Counted from the stretch's first letter, positions 37,410 through 50,006 are shown. The stretch is 64,000 nt of DNA from Multivorans sp965116445 (GCA_965116445.1 OZ220688.1:930001-994000), one strand, 5' to 3'. The notes: generated by a model from the sequence alone, not told the origin. Numbers and translations are program-made.

Positions 37410-38363
37410 TCAGCCGGCGCCTCGCCGGGCTTCCACGGCGTCGAGCACGTCGACTTCGAGGCGCGGACCGCCGAGGTCCGCGATCTCGCGCAGGCCCGTG
37501 GGGCTCGTCACGTTGACCTCGGTCAGCCAGCCGCCGATCACGTCGATGCCGGCGAAGACGATCCCGAGGCGCACGAGTTCCGGACCGACCGCCGCGGCGA
37601 TCTCGCGGTCCCGGTCGTCGACCTCGGTGGCCGCGGCGCGGCCGCCGACGTGGAAGTTCGCCCGCGACTCGCCCTCGGCGGGCACGCGCAGCACCGCGCC
37701 GAGCGCCTCGCCTTCGACCAGGATGACCCGCTTGTCGCCCTGCCGGATCTCCGGCAGGTAGCGCTGCGCCATGATGTAGCGGCTCTCGTGCGCGGTCGCC
37801 GCCTCGAGGATCGCGCTCGTGTTCCGGTCGCCGGCCCTGAGGTGGAAGATCCCCTCGCCGCCGGCGCCGTCGAGCGGCTTGACGATCATCTCGCCGCCCA
37901 TCTCCTCCTGGAAGGCGAGCAGCTCCCGAATGCGGCGGCTCACCCGCGCAGGCGGGCAGACCTCAGGGAAGCGGAGTGCGAAGAGCTTCTCGTTCGCGTC
38001 GCGCAGCGACAGCGGATCGTTCACGACCAGGGTGCTCCTCGCCACCATGGACAGCAGGTGGGTCGCGTAGAAGAACGCCATGTCGAAGGGCGGGTCCTTC
38101 CGCATCCAGACGACATCGAACTCGTCGAGGAAGGCGGTTCGGCCGGCGTCGACCTCGTACCAGGCGCCACCGGCTGCCGGCGCCACCGTGCGCGTCGGAA
38201 TCGCTTCCGCCCGCGGCCGTCCTTCGGGACCCAGTCCCAGGGTGTCGATCGTGCAGACCTCGAGTTCGTGACCGCGCCCGTCCGCCTCGCGCAGAAACGC
38301 GATCGTCGTGTCCTTCTCGGGATCGAGACGTTCGATCGGATCGATGACGAAGAGGTGGCGCAT
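37410..38363 (-). CDS. gshB: Glutathione synthetase
   Basis: ATP-grasp ligase adding glycine to gamma-glutamylcysteine. 317 residues with DVVWMRKDPPFDMAFFYATHLL, the ATP-grasp loop MIVKPLDGAGGEGIF, YLPEIRQGDKRVILV and C-terminal GIDVIGGWLTEVNVTSPTG, all matching GshB. Its stop is only 4 nt from that of gor (convergent). The first step gene gshA is not in the window. A TACGAT box 13 nt before the ATG may be its -10. Confidence 0.96.
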   Translation of the reverse strand: MRHLFVIDPIERLDPEKDTTIAFLREADGRGHELEVCTIDTLGLGPEGRPRAEAIPTRTVAPAAGGAWYEVDAGRTAFLDEFDVVWMRKDPPFDMAFFYATHLLSMVARSTLVVNDPLSLRDANEKLFALRFPEVCPPARVSRRIRELLAFQEEMGGEMIVKPLDGAGGEGIFHLRAGDRNTSAILEAATAHESRYIMAQRYLPEIRQGDKRVILVEGEALGAVLRVPAEGESRANFHVGGRAAATEVDDRDREIAAAVGPELVRLGIVFAGIDVIGGWLTEVNVTSPTGLREIADLGGPRLEVDVLDAVEARRGAG

Positions 38364-38425
38364 GACGGCGGCGAGGATCGTAGCGCAGCGGCGACTACAC
38401 TGAACGGACCCTGGAATGCGGTGCG

Positions 38426-38989
38426 ATGGTCGCGACTCAACCCATCTGGATCTTCGGCTACGGCTCGTTGATCTTCCGTCCGGCGATCCCCTTCGTGGAG
38501 CGCCGCCCTGCCCGTCTTCGTGGCTGGACCCGGCGCTTCTGGCAGTGGTCGACGGACCATCGCGGGGAGCCCTGGCGTCCCGGCCGGGTGGTCACCCTGG
38601 CGCCGGCGCCGCAGGCCTGTTGCCGGGGAGTTGCCTACCGTCTGGACGAAGCGAACGCGGAAGCCATCCTCGCGGAGCTGGACGTGCGGGAACGTGGCGG
38701 CTACGTCCGCATGGAGGTCGACCTCGAACTGAACGAGCCTGCCGAGCCGACGCCGGCCGACTCAGCGCCGTCGCCGCACGTTGTCGCGGGCCTGACCTAC
38801 CAGGGCTGGCCCGGCAACCGGAACTACGCCGGTCCGGCCCCAATCGCCGAGATCGCGTCCCAGATCGACGAAGCAACAGGCCCGAGCGGCGCCAATGCGG
38901 ACTACGTGCGGGACCTTCACGCAGCGCTCGACGCGATGGGCGCCCAGGACCCCCACGTAGCCGCGCTGGTCGGAAGGTTGAGGGGCTAG
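38426..38989 (+). CDS. chaC: ChaC-family gamma-glutamylcyclotransferase
   Basis: Degrades glutathione to 5-oxoproline and Cys-Gly in the cytosol. 187 residues with the ChaC opening FGYGSLIFRP, GWTRRFWQWSTDHRG, the LDVRERGGY motif that holds the catalytic Glu, and GPAPIAEIASQI. The start is 62 bp from the divergent gshB start, so synthesis and breakdown genes share one control region. A TACACT box lies about 24 nt before the ATG. Confidence 0.93.
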   Translation: MVATQPIWIFGYGSLIFRPAIPFVERRPARLRGWTRRFWQWSTDHRGEPWRPGRVVTLAPAPQACCRGVAYRLDEANAEAILAELDVRERGGYVRMEVDLELNEPAEPTPADSAPSPHVVAGLTYQGWPGNRNYAGPAPIAEIASQIDEATGPSGANADYVRDLHAALDAMGAQDPHVAALVGRLRG

Positions 38990-39137
38990 CGCCGCCAAAC
39001 CCGTCGCCGCCTCCGTGTTGGCCCCAGCCCCCACCTGACCGGGAGGCTCCGCGACAGAGCACCCTTCCTGTCCTTTCTGTCGCGCTTCCTCCCGGAAGTC
39101 ACAAAGCGGCCGTGGTAGAATCCGCCTGTTTCGGTAG

Positions 39138-39143
39138 TAGGTT
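39138..39143 (+). promoter_or_regulatory. Putative -10 box (TAGGTT) for leaderless vapB transcript
   Basis: TAGGTT ends 6 nt before the GTG start at 39150. Another candidate, TAGAAT, lies about 28 nt upstream of the GTG. Confidence 0.3.
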
Positions 39144-39149
39144 GTAACC

Positions 39150-39404
39150 GTGGCATTGAGCATCAAGAACGTCGAGGCGGAACGGCTCGCCAAGGAGCTC
39201 GCGAAAGAGCGCGGCACGACTGTGACCGGGGCCGTCATCAGTGCCCTCGACGACGCGCTCAGGCGCGCACGCGGGCGAAGGGTCGCGCCTTCAGTACGGG
39301 ATGCGATTCTCGACATCTCGGAGCGCTGTGCAGCGCTCCCTGACCTCGACACGCGGACAGCCGAGGAGATTCTCGGGTACGACGAGCGCGGAGGGTTCGG
39401 TTGA
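39150..39404 (+). CDS. vapB: VapB-type antitoxin (PSK transcription factor family)
   Basis: 84 residues from a GTG. The opening MALSIKNVEAERLAKELA and TVTGAVISALDDALRR match the Rv0623-like VapB antitoxins, with an N-terminal DNA-binding part and a toxin-binding tail (TAEEILGYDERG). It should repress its own operon and bind VapC. Its stop overlaps the toxin start (TGATG). Confidence 0.9.
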   Translation: MALSIKNVEAERLAKELAKERGTTVTGAVISALDDALRRARGRRVAPSVRDAILDISERCAALPDLDTRTAEEILGYDERGGFG

Positions 39405-39790
39405 TGGTTGTCGACTCGTCGGCGGTGCTTGCCATCCTCTTTGGTGAACCGGAAAGAGACGCATTCTCGGAGGCTCTGGCCGCGGCCGGCGTACGGTTGA
39501 TGAGCAGTGTCAACGCACTCGAAGAGGCAGTCGTCGTGAGATCCAGGAAGGGGCCTCACGGCGCGCGGGAGTTCGACCTCTTGCTACATCGCGCCGAGTT
39601 CGAGGTGGTGCCGTTCACCGCCGACCATCTTCGGCTCGCACGTGAGGCGTATGAACGTTACGGCAAGGGTCAGCACCCGGCCCGGCTGAACCTGGGCGAC
39701 TGTTGCGCGTACGCCCTGGCCCGCCATACTGGAGAGCCCCTGCTGTTCAAGGGACAGGACTTCACCCGTACGGACATCGAGGCGGCTTGA
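39404..39790 (+). CDS. vapC: VapC-type PIN-domain RNase toxin
   Basis: 128 residues of PIN fold. The acidic metal-binding residues are visible: Asp4 in VVDSSAVLAIL, Glu in NALEEAVVV and Asp in LNLGDCCAYALA. These toxins cut tRNA or rRNA when freed from VapB. ATG 39404 is used; a TTG immediately before would add one residue. The pair is complete and apparently functional. Confidence 0.92.
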   Translation: MVVDSSAVLAILFGEPERDAFSEALAAAGVRLMSSVNALEEAVVVRSRKGPHGAREFDLLLHRAEFEVVPFTADHLRLAREAYERYGKGQHPARLNLGDCCAYALARHTGEPLLFKGQDFTRTDIEAA

Positions 39791-39806
39791 GCCTCCGGGG
39801 GTCTAC

Positions 39807-41447
39807 CTAAGCAACGGCCGGCGCCATCGCACCGGTGACGCCGACGTCTCGCCCTTCCGGGTCGATCAGGACCCCGGGGTTCATCAGGCCGTCCGGGTCG
39901 ACCGCCGCCTTGGCGCCGGCGAGGGCGCGCGCGAAAACGTCAGGGCGCTGCCGGTCGTAGCCGGCCGGCCGGTGGTCACGGCCGACGGCGTGGTGATGGG
40001 TCACCGTGCCGCCGGCGTCGACGACGGCTTCGTTCGCGGCTAGCTTGATCTCGCGCCACTGGTCCGCGAGGAGTTCCCAGTCGCCGAGAGCGGAGAAGGT
40101 GAAGTAGGGCGCGGGGCCGTCGGGGTAGACGTGGGTGAAGCGGCAGGTCACGCTGCCGGGCCTGCCGGTCGCCTGCTCCAGGATCTCCCCCGTTCGGGCC
40201 ATGATCCGGGCGTGGAAGTCGGCGAAGCGGTCCCAGGTGATCGCGGTCTCGAACGTGTCGCCGATCACGCCCAGGGGCACGCCGACTTCGCGGAAGTACG
40301 GCCCCTTGATGAAGGCGTCCCGCCAGGCCCCGGCCGCCCCCTCGCGGTGCGAGCGGCCGGCGGAGTCACTGTGATCGCCGCCACAGTCCGCGGTCAGTTC
40401 GAGCGCGCGCTTCATCCACGCGTCGACCGGATGATCGGCGGACTCGAAGCCGAGGACGAGCAGGGAGGTCGACCCGTCGCCGGCGCCCGCGTTCGCGGAT
40501 TCCCGGGCGTCGATCAGGCGGCAGTTCGATGGGTAGAGGCCGCTCTGCGAGAGCATGCGCACCGCCTCGACAGCGCTTCTGTAGTCGGGGAAGTGGACCG
40601 CCGCCGAGCCGCGGTGGACCGGCCGGTCCTGCAGGCGCATCCAGGCCTCCGTGATCACCCCGAGGATGCCCTCCGAGCCGATGACCATCCGGTCGGGGGA
40701 CGGACCGGCGCCCGACCCGGGCAATCGGCGAGTCTCCATTACTCCCTGGGGCGTGACCGTCGTCGTCGCCTCGACGAAGTCGTCGATGTGCGTGTAGAGG
40801 CTGGCGAAGTGGCCTCCCGAGCGGGTCGCGATCCAGCCGCCGAGGGTCGAGTGCTCGAAGCTCTGCGGGAAGTGGCGCAGCGTCAGTCCGTGCTCCCGGA
40901 GCTGCGCCTCGATGTGAGGCCCACGGGCGCCTGCCTGGATTCGTGCGGCCCGGCTCGCACGGTCGACCTCGAGCACCCTGTCGAGCTTCTCCAGGTCGAC
41001 CGTCACCGCGCCGGCGTAGCTGCCGCCGACCGCAGGTTCGACGCCGCCCACCACGCTCGAACCGCCGCCGAAGGGGATCACGGCGGCGCCGGCGTCGCTG
41101 GCCCAGTCCAGGATGCGGACGACGTCCTCGGCCGTCTCCGGGTAGGCGACCAGATCGGGCGGCTCGGCGACCTCGCGCCGGAACATCCGCACCGCATCGG
41201 GAAACGACTTGCCGTAGGTGTGGAGAAGCCGTTCGTACGGGTCGTCGCGGAACAGGGTCGTGAGCGACGACGGCGGCCGCAACCGCGTCGGACGCAGGTC
41301 GAAGTCCGCGACTTGCGGCATCGTCGCGCGCGGTTCAAGCGGCGTGCCGAAGCGTTCCGCGGTGCTGGCGCGGAACGCGTCGGCCTCCGCCGGCGTCAGT
41401 CCCTGCCCTTCGTATCCCCAACCACAGAGCTTGCGTCGTGACGTCAC
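39807..41447 (-). CDS. FAD-linked oxidase, alkyl-DHAP-synthase-like
   Basis: 546 residues from a GTG preceded by AAGGAGG at 6 nt. The opening RRKLCGWGYEGQG and the FAD_binding_4 core (PFGGGSSVVGGVEP, VDLEKLDRVLEVD, TLGGWIATRSGGHFAS, VIGSEGILGVITEAW) match the AGPS/D-lactate dehydrogenase-like group. The C-terminal HHHAVGRDHRP resembles the His cluster of alkyldihydroxyacetone-phosphate synthases, which make ether lipids. A role in ether-lipid formation is possible but unproven; the neighbours do not include an obvious acyl-DHAP maker. Confidence 0.87.
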   Translation of the reverse strand: MTSRRKLCGWGYEGQGLTPAEADAFRASTAERFGTPLEPRATMPQVADFDLRPTRLRPPSSLTTLFRDDPYERLLHTYGKSFPDAVRMFRREVAEPPDLVAYPETAEDVVRILDWASDAGAAVIPFGGGSSVVGGVEPAVGGSYAGAVTVDLEKLDRVLEVDRASRAARIQAGARGPHIEAQLREHGLTLRHFPQSFEHSTLGGWIATRSGGHFASLYTHIDDFVEATTTVTPQGVMETRRLPGSGAGPSPDRMVIGSEGILGVITEAWMRLQDRPVHRGSAAVHFPDYRSAVEAVRMLSQSGLYPSNCRLIDARESANAGAGDGSTSLLVLGFESADHPVDAWMKRALELTADCGGDHSDSAGRSHREGAAGAWRDAFIKGPYFREVGVPLGVIGDTFETAITWDRFADFHARIMARTGEILEQATGRPGSVTCRFTHVYPDGPAPYFTFSALGDWELLADQWREIKLAANEAVVDAGGTVTHHHAVGRDHRPAGYDRQRPDVFARALAGAKAAVDPDGLMNPGVLIDPEGRDVGVTGAMAPAVA

Positions 41448-41506
41448 CGGAACCTCCTTCAGGGCGCGCAGGATAGCGAAGGAGGTGCGTCGGGCGGCCG
41501 ACCATC

Positions 41507-41512
41507 TAGAAT
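41507..41512 (+). promoter_or_regulatory. Putative -10 box (TAGAAT) for leaderless carboxyltransferase transcript
   Basis: TAGAAT ends 8 nt before the ATG at 41521. No Shine-Dalgarno sequence lies in between. Confidence 0.4.
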
Positions 41513-41520
41513 GTCCGTCC

Positions 41521-43074
41521 ATGTCCTGGCAGCCCGAGGTCGACGAGATCGAACGCCGCCGACGCCTGGCGCTGGCGATGGGTGGCGAGGAGGCGATCGA
41601 GAAGCAGCACGCGCGCGGGCGGCTGACGGTCCGCGAGCGGATCGAGCGGGTCGCCGATCCGGGGTCCTTCATCGAGGAGGGCCGGCAGGCGGGGGCGGCC
41701 GAAGTGGACGAGAAGGGCCGCGTCGTCGCGTTCACCCCGGCCAACTACGTCGTCGGTTTCGCGGACGTCGAGGGGCGGCGGCTGATCGTGGCCGGAGAGG
41801 ACTTCACCCAGGCGGGCGGCTCGCCGTCGCCTGCCGGGCTGCGCAAGAGCGTCTACTCGGAGGAACTCGCGCTGAAGTACCGCCTGCCCCTGCTGCGGTT
41901 CCTCGAAGGCGGCGGCGGCAGCGTCCGGGGCAGCGGCGGACGGGCCAAGGGTGCGCCGAAGACGCCGCCGCGGCCGATGGGTGAGCCGGTCTACTCGCGT
42001 GCCCGCTTCTGGTCGATCGCCGAGATTCTGCGGACCGTGCCGGTGGCCTCGATCGGAGTCGGCGCGGTGGCGGGATTTCCTGCAGCGCGACTCGTTGCCT
42101 CCCACTTCTCGGTCATGACGCGGCACACGGCGCAGATCCTGATCGGTGGGCCGGCGCTCGTCGAGCGGGCGCTGGGCGAGAAGAAGACGAAGGACGAGCT
42201 GGGAGGCTGGCAGGTCCACAGCCGGAGCGGCGTCGTGGACAACGTCGCCGAGGACGAAGACGATGCGATGGAGCAGGTCCGGCGCTTCCTGAGCTACCTG
42301 CCGCCCAACGTGGACACGCTGCCGCCGCGGCGCTCAGTGGGCGATCCGGCGGAGCGGCGCGAGGAACGCCTGCTCGAGATCGTGCCGCGGGACCGGCGGT
42401 TCCTGTACGACATGCGCGAGCTGATCTCGCTCGTCGTCGACCGGGACAGCTTCTTCGAGATGACCGCGGGCTACGGGCCGTCCCAGATCACCGGGCTGGC
42501 GCGCGTCGACGGCCACACGGTCGGCGTGGTCGCGAACGACTGCCGGCACATCGGAGGCGCGATGGATGCGGCGGGGGCGCAGAAGTTCCGACGCTTCGTC
42601 GAGTTCTGCGAGACCTTCCACCTGCCGATCCTCAGTCTGGTCGACGAGCCTGGCTTCATGATCGGCTCGGACTCCGAGGCGTCCGGCACGATCCGCTACG
42701 GCATGGAGGCGATCGCGGCGACCGTGCGGTCCACCGTGCCCTGGTGCTCGGTGCAGATCCGCAAGGCCTACGGTGTGGCCGCCGCGGCCCACTACGGACC
42801 GGGGGGCCGGGTCCTCATCTGGCCGTCGGCGGAGAGCGGCGCGCTGCCGATCGAGGGCGGGGTGGCGGTCGCCTTCCGGCGCGAGATCGCCGCGGCGCCG
42901 GACCCGGACAGGAAACGAGCCGAACTGGAAGCCGAGTTCGCCAAGCGCCGGACTCCCTTCCCGCGGGCCGAAGGGTTCTCGGTCCACGACCTGATCGACC
43001 CGCGGAACACGCGCGCCGAGGTCGCCAAGTGGCTGGAATTGTCCGAACCCTTGCTCGCGTCGCGAGTGCGGTAG
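41521..43074 (+). CDS. Acyl-CoA carboxylase carboxyltransferase (beta) subunit
   Basis: 517 residues of the carboxyl-transferase family (PccB/MccB-like). It has KQHARGRLTVRERIERVADPGSF at the start, an N-domain acyl-CoA-binding region, and the C-domain block CRHIGGAMDAAGAQKFRRFVEFC, LVDEPGFMIG and RKAYGVAAAAHYG. The usual GGSITVVG-like segment is replaced by a glycine-rich GGGGSVRGSGG. No biotin carboxylase or biotin carrier is in the window, so substrate and partner are unknown. Confidence 0.88.
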   Translation: MSWQPEVDEIERRRRLALAMGGEEAIEKQHARGRLTVRERIERVADPGSFIEEGRQAGAAEVDEKGRVVAFTPANYVVGFADVEGRRLIVAGEDFTQAGGSPSPAGLRKSVYSEELALKYRLPLLRFLEGGGGSVRGSGGRAKGAPKTPPRPMGEPVYSRARFWSIAEILRTVPVASIGVGAVAGFPAARLVASHFSVMTRHTAQILIGGPALVERALGEKKTKDELGGWQVHSRSGVVDNVAEDEDDAMEQVRRFLSYLPPNVDTLPPRRSVGDPAERREERLLEIVPRDRRFLYDMRELISLVVDRDSFFEMTAGYGPSQITGLARVDGHTVGVVANDCRHIGGAMDAAGAQKFRRFVEFCETFHLPILSLVDEPGFMIGSDSEASGTIRYGMEAIAATVRSTVPWCSVQIRKAYGVAAAAHYGPGGRVLIWPSAESGALPIEGGVAVAFRREIAAAPDPDRKRAELEAEFAKRRTPFPRAEGFSVHDLIDPRNTRAEVAKWLELSEPLLASRVR

Positions 43075-43092
43075 ACGCCAGAGGAGATCAAG

Positions 43093-43914
43093 ATGGCAGC
43101 GAACCGAGTGAAGCAGACCCTGTCCACCTTCCTGACCGTCGGCCTGCTGGTCGTCGCGTCGGCGGCCGGCCAGGAGCAGCCGGTCGGCTACGAAGACACG
43201 CCGAAGCTGCCGGGATTGCCCTGGAAGGTGCACGACCCGAACCGCCCCGTGCCGCCGGTCGTCGCGCCCGGCGCCTCGTTCAGCGAGTTGGCGGCGGCCC
43301 CGGCCGACGCGGTCGTGCTGTTCGACGGCACGGACCTTTCCAGGTGGCAGAAACCGAACGGCGACGACGCAGAGTGGAAGGTCGAGAACGGGTACATGGA
43401 GGTCACCTCGACCGGTTCCATTCGCACCCGGGGCGAGTTCGGCGACTTCCAGCTCCACCTGGAGTTCGCGACCCCGGCCAAGGTCGAGAGCAACAGTCAG
43501 GGCCGCGGCAACAGCGGCGTGATGATCTACGGCGACTACGAGGTCCAGATCCTCGACTCGTACCAGAACCGGTCCTACGCCGACGGGCAGGCGGGCGCGA
43601 TCTACGGCCAGACGCCCCCGATGGTCAACTCGTCCAGGGCCCCGGGCGCCTGGCAGACTTACGACATCATCTTCGAGGCGCCGCGTTGGAGGGACGGGGA
43701 GTTGACGAAGAAGGCGAACGTCACCGTGATCCACAACGGCGTCGTCATCCATCACAAGAAGGAGTACATCGGCCGGACGATCCACCGGCGGGTCGGCGTG
43801 TACGACCGGCCGCACGAAGCGCGGGGCTGGATCGGTCTCCAGGATCACCGCAACCCGACCCGTTTCCGCAACGTCTGGATTCGGGAGCTTCCGGGCTACG
43901 ACAGCGGCGGCTGA
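43093..43914 (+). CDS. Secreted DUF1080 (3-keto-disaccharide hydrolase family) protein
   Basis: 273 residues with a signal peptide ending near ASAAGQ. The DUF1080 beta-sandwich shows VVLFDGTDLSRWQ, GEFGDFQLHLEF, GNSGVMIYGDYEVQILDSY and GWIGLQDHRNPTRFRNVWIREL. Members bind or cleave sugars outside the cytoplasm. AGAGGAG lies 6 nt before the ATG, 18 nt after the carboxyltransferase stop. Confidence 0.92.
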   Translation: MAANRVKQTLSTFLTVGLLVVASAAGQEQPVGYEDTPKLPGLPWKVHDPNRPVPPVVAPGASFSELAAAPADAVVLFDGTDLSRWQKPNGDDAEWKVENGYMEVTSTGSIRTRGEFGDFQLHLEFATPAKVESNSQGRGNSGVMIYGDYEVQILDSYQNRSYADGQAGAIYGQTPPMVNSSRAPGAWQTYDIIFEAPRWRDGELTKKANVTVIHNGVVIHHKKEYIGRTIHRRVGVYDRPHEARGWIGLQDHRNPTRFRNVWIRELPGYDSGG

Positions 43915-43920
43915 GGCTTC

Positions 43921-45096
43921 TTGAAGATCTCCCTCTTCTACCTGCCCTCGATCGGCTCCCGGGCCGAGATCAAGCAGGGGATGGCCGGGCTGCGCGGCGA
44001 CCTCTACGACCGGATGCTGGCCGAGATCTCCGAGCAAGCCCGGCTCGCCGACGACCTCGGCTACGACTCGATCAGTTTCACCGAGCACCACTTCCACATC
44101 GAGGGCTTCGAGCTCTCGAACAATCCAGTGCTGCTCGACCTGTTCATCGGCATGCAGACGAAGAACATCCGGGTCGGGCAGTTGGGGATCGTGCTGCCGG
44201 CGAGAAACCCGATCCGGGTGGCCGAGGACATCGCGATGCTCGACCGGATGACCGGAGGCCGGGCCAACGCGGGCTTCGCGCGCGGCTACCAGCGGCGCTG
44301 GGTCGACGTGATGGCCCAACAGACGCACGGCATCTCCGGCGCCCTGCCGCACCAGCGGGACGAAATCGACAGGGCGAACCGGGCCGCCTTCGAGGAGTGC
44401 TTCCAGATCATCAGGAAGGCGTGGACCGAGCCGATGCTGGACTACAACGGCCGGTTCTGGAAGATCCCCGTGGGCGGCCCTGCGGGCGGGACGCCGTGGA
44501 CGCTCGAGGCGACGGAGCAGTGGGGCAAAGGCGTCAAGGACGGCGTGCTGCGCCAGGTCGGCGTCGTGCCGAAGCCGGTGCAGAAGCCGCACCCGCCGAT
44601 CTTTCAGCCCTTCGCGTCGTCCGAGGCGAGCATCCGCTGGTGCGCACGGGAAGGCGTGACCGCGATCTTGCCGCCGCTGCACCCGAAGCGGGAGCAGGCG
44701 CTGTTCGAACTGTTCGCGGAGGAGTCCGGGCGGCCGCTCGGCGAGGGCATCGGCGTGCTGCGCGACGTCGTGATCGCGGACACGGACGCGGAAGCAGAGC
44801 GCCTCTGGAAGGCAAGCGGCGCCTTCTGCGGCGCCGCCTGGTTCGAGCCCTTCGGCTTCAGCAAGGGGATGGCCGACCCGGATACCGGCGAGGCGTTCGA
44901 CGACTTGATGGACGCGGGTTCGGCCCTGGTCGGCACCGTCGACACGGTGACTCGGCAGCTCGAGACGCTGCGGAAGCGCCTGCCCGTGACCTGGCTCTAC
45001 TTCTGGGCCTACAACGGGCTCTTGCCGCATGCGCGGCTGATGTCGACGATCGAGCGCTTCAGGACGGAAGTGCTGCCGCGGGTGGAGGGCGCGTAA
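43921..45096 (+). CDS. LLM-class flavin-dependent oxidoreductase
   Basis: 391 residues of bacterial luciferase-like TIM barrel from a TTG. It shows ADDLGYDSISFTEHHF near the N-terminus, NIRVGQLGIVLPARNPIRVAEDIAMLD and FARGYQRRW, typical of F420- or FMN-using monooxygenase relatives. It follows the DUF1080 gene by 6 nt. The substrate cannot be named; an FMN/F420 choice is not visible from sequence alone. Confidence 0.9.
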   Translation: MKISLFYLPSIGSRAEIKQGMAGLRGDLYDRMLAEISEQARLADDLGYDSISFTEHHFHIEGFELSNNPVLLDLFIGMQTKNIRVGQLGIVLPARNPIRVAEDIAMLDRMTGGRANAGFARGYQRRWVDVMAQQTHGISGALPHQRDEIDRANRAAFEECFQIIRKAWTEPMLDYNGRFWKIPVGGPAGGTPWTLEATEQWGKGVKDGVLRQVGVVPKPVQKPHPPIFQPFASSEASIRWCAREGVTAILPPLHPKREQALFELFAEESGRPLGEGIGVLRDVVIADTDAEAERLWKASGAFCGAAWFEPFGFSKGMADPDTGEAFDDLMDAGSALVGTVDTVTRQLETLRKRLPVTWLYFWAYNGLLPHARLMSTIERFRTEVLPRVEGA

Positions 45097-45120
45097 GGCC
45101 CAGCAGAGAAGTCGCCGCTT

Positions 45121-45170
45121 CGCGCCACACGCGAACCAGTCCGGACGCGAGTCATCGAGCGCACGGATGG
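45121..45170. repeat. Palindromic repeat family A, copy 3 (decayed)
   Basis: Matches copy 58250-58316 in CGCGCCAC-CGCGAACCAGTCCG and again in GCGCACGGATGG. The two hairpin arms no longer pair fully. It lies upstream of the metalloprotease gene. Confidence 0.6.
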
Positions 45171-47472
45171 CATGCAGGGGACTTCCACCACGGGGTGCTA
45201 GAGTTCGGGTTCGGGAGGAATACGAGCATGAAGGCAGGCTCATGTCGATCGCGGCTGGCTCTGATGCTGGCTTCCCCGCTCGCTCGGTCGCTCCGTCGGC
45301 GTTCACGGTTGCTGGGCGGTCTTGCCGCGGTTCTCCTGATTGCGACGCCGTCGTCGGGGCTTGTCTACGTGATGCTGACGGACGAGGAGTTGGTGGATCG
45401 ATCGCCCGTGATCGTGTACGGCACGGTCGGGGCGTCGTCGCCCGGTCCGGTCGGCGGAGGCGGCATGGTCACGACCGACTTCACGTTCCATGTGGAGGAG
45501 AGCCTCAAGGGCAGCCTCGGCGCCGGGCCGATCGTCGTCCGGCAGCCCGGCGGGGTTCTGCCGGACCGGACCGCCCGGTTCATCATGGGCCTGCCGCGGT
45601 TGCGGGAGAGGGACCGGATGCTGCTCTTCCTGCGTCCGGAAGCCGACGCCTACGCCACGGTGGAGCTGGCCCTCGGCATGTTCCTGGAGCGCCCGGGCCC
45701 GCGAGGGAGTCGACTGCTGGTACGCGACGGCACCGTGTCCCCGTCCGTCGGCCTGCCTGACGATCCGGTCGCCGCCAGGCGCCTGCGGGCCGCCTTTCCG
45801 CGTCGCGGCGCCGAGTTCCGGGACTGGATTCGGGAGCGCGTGGCCGGGAGGGAACGGCCGTCCGACTACTTCCTCGCCGAGCCACTGGACGAACCGGTCG
45901 CGGTCGTCAGCGAGTACAACCTGATGAAGGCGGTCTGCAGTGAAGACGCCTGGGAGTCCGACGAGGAGCCGGGGGCGCGAGGACCGTTGGTTCGGCAAGG
46001 CCGCTTCGACCGTGGTGTCCCGGTCGAGTTCGTCGTGCAAGCCGAAGGGCAGCCGCATGTCGAGGGCGGCGCCCTGCGCGAGGTATGGCAAAGCATGGCG
46101 GCCTGGAACGAGGATCCGGCGAGTCGGATCCGTTTTGCCATGAGGCTCACGGACCGGCGGAACTCGGAACTGGCGCTCCTTGACGACGGCCTTTCCACGA
46201 TCGCCTTCGAGGATCCGCACGTGACGTTCGGCGATGGCGCTCCAGAGGGCGGACTCGCGGCGGCTTCCGTCCGGGTGCGCTGCGACGTTCCGGCCTCCAA
46301 TCGCTCCGGAGAAGCCGCTGTCGAGATCGTGGAAGTCGACATCGTGACGAACGCCGGCTTCGGTGCGTGGCTTCGCGACGTCACCGACGATCCGCGGGCC
46401 TACTTCGCGGAAACGATGACCCACGAGATAGGGCACGCCTTGGGAATCGCCCATTCCTGCAGTTACGACCCGGAGACCTGGACGCCTGCGGCGCTGGGTT
46501 CGGTCATGCGTCCCTGGTCGAATCCCGTAGACGAAGACGCCCGGTCGATCAACGAAGACGACCGCGACGCCGCTTCCCGTCTCTATCCGATCTCAGGGGC
46601 CGGCGACGAGTGGATCGAGGCCTGCCCCTGGAACGACCCCGAGACGCTCTGCCTGGCCGAGCAGCAGTACCGGGTCACGGCGGAGTGGACGACCTCCCGC
46701 GCCGGCGACGACTGGCGGCCCGCAACGGCCGAGCCGGTCAGCGCGAACGCGGGGTACTTCCACTTCTTCGACGCTCAGAACCCCGAGCTTCTGATCAAGG
46801 TGCTGGACGGGTGTGCGATCAACGGGCACAAGTGGGTCTACGCAGCCGGCATGACGGACGTCGGCGCCGGATTTCGCGTGACCGAGTTGGCCACCGGCCG
46901 GGAGCGGGTCTACCGCAAGACGGCAGTGGGGAAGCTGATGCCCACCGTGACGGACACACAGGCCTTTTCCTGCGCCGCCGAGTCGAGCGGCGCCGCGGCC
47001 GATCCAGCGGCGACGGGGAGCGCCGGAGCACGCGTCGCGTCCTTGCCGGCCGGCGATTCCGCGACCGTCCCCGCCGGCCCGCCGGCGCGGCCCCCGGTCT
47101 CCGTCCCGCAGCCCTTCCGGGGTCCTCCGTCGGACAGCGGCCCGACCTACATGCTGGGCGAGAGGTTCCAGATGTACGGGGAGTGGACGAGCCCGACGGA
47201 GCGCGGCGCGCTTCACGGAGCGCCGATGACTCGCGACAGCATGGCCTTCTACTTCTTCACTCCCGAGAACATCGAGATCGTGGTCAAGGTGCTGGACGGC
47301 TGCGCGATCAACGGCCATCGGTGGCTCTTCATGGCCGGGATGACCGATGTCGAGTTCGATCTCCAGATGAAGGACACGCAGACGGGACAACTGTGGCGCG
47401 TAGCCAACGGGCTCGGCAAGCCCTTCGCGCCCGTTGGGGACTTGGCAGCGTTCCCCTGCTCGGCGCCTGCCG

Positions 47473-49974
<2,502 letters not shown>

Positions 49975-50006
49975 GCGTACGGAAGCGATCGTCGTTCTCC
50001 CGGTCG

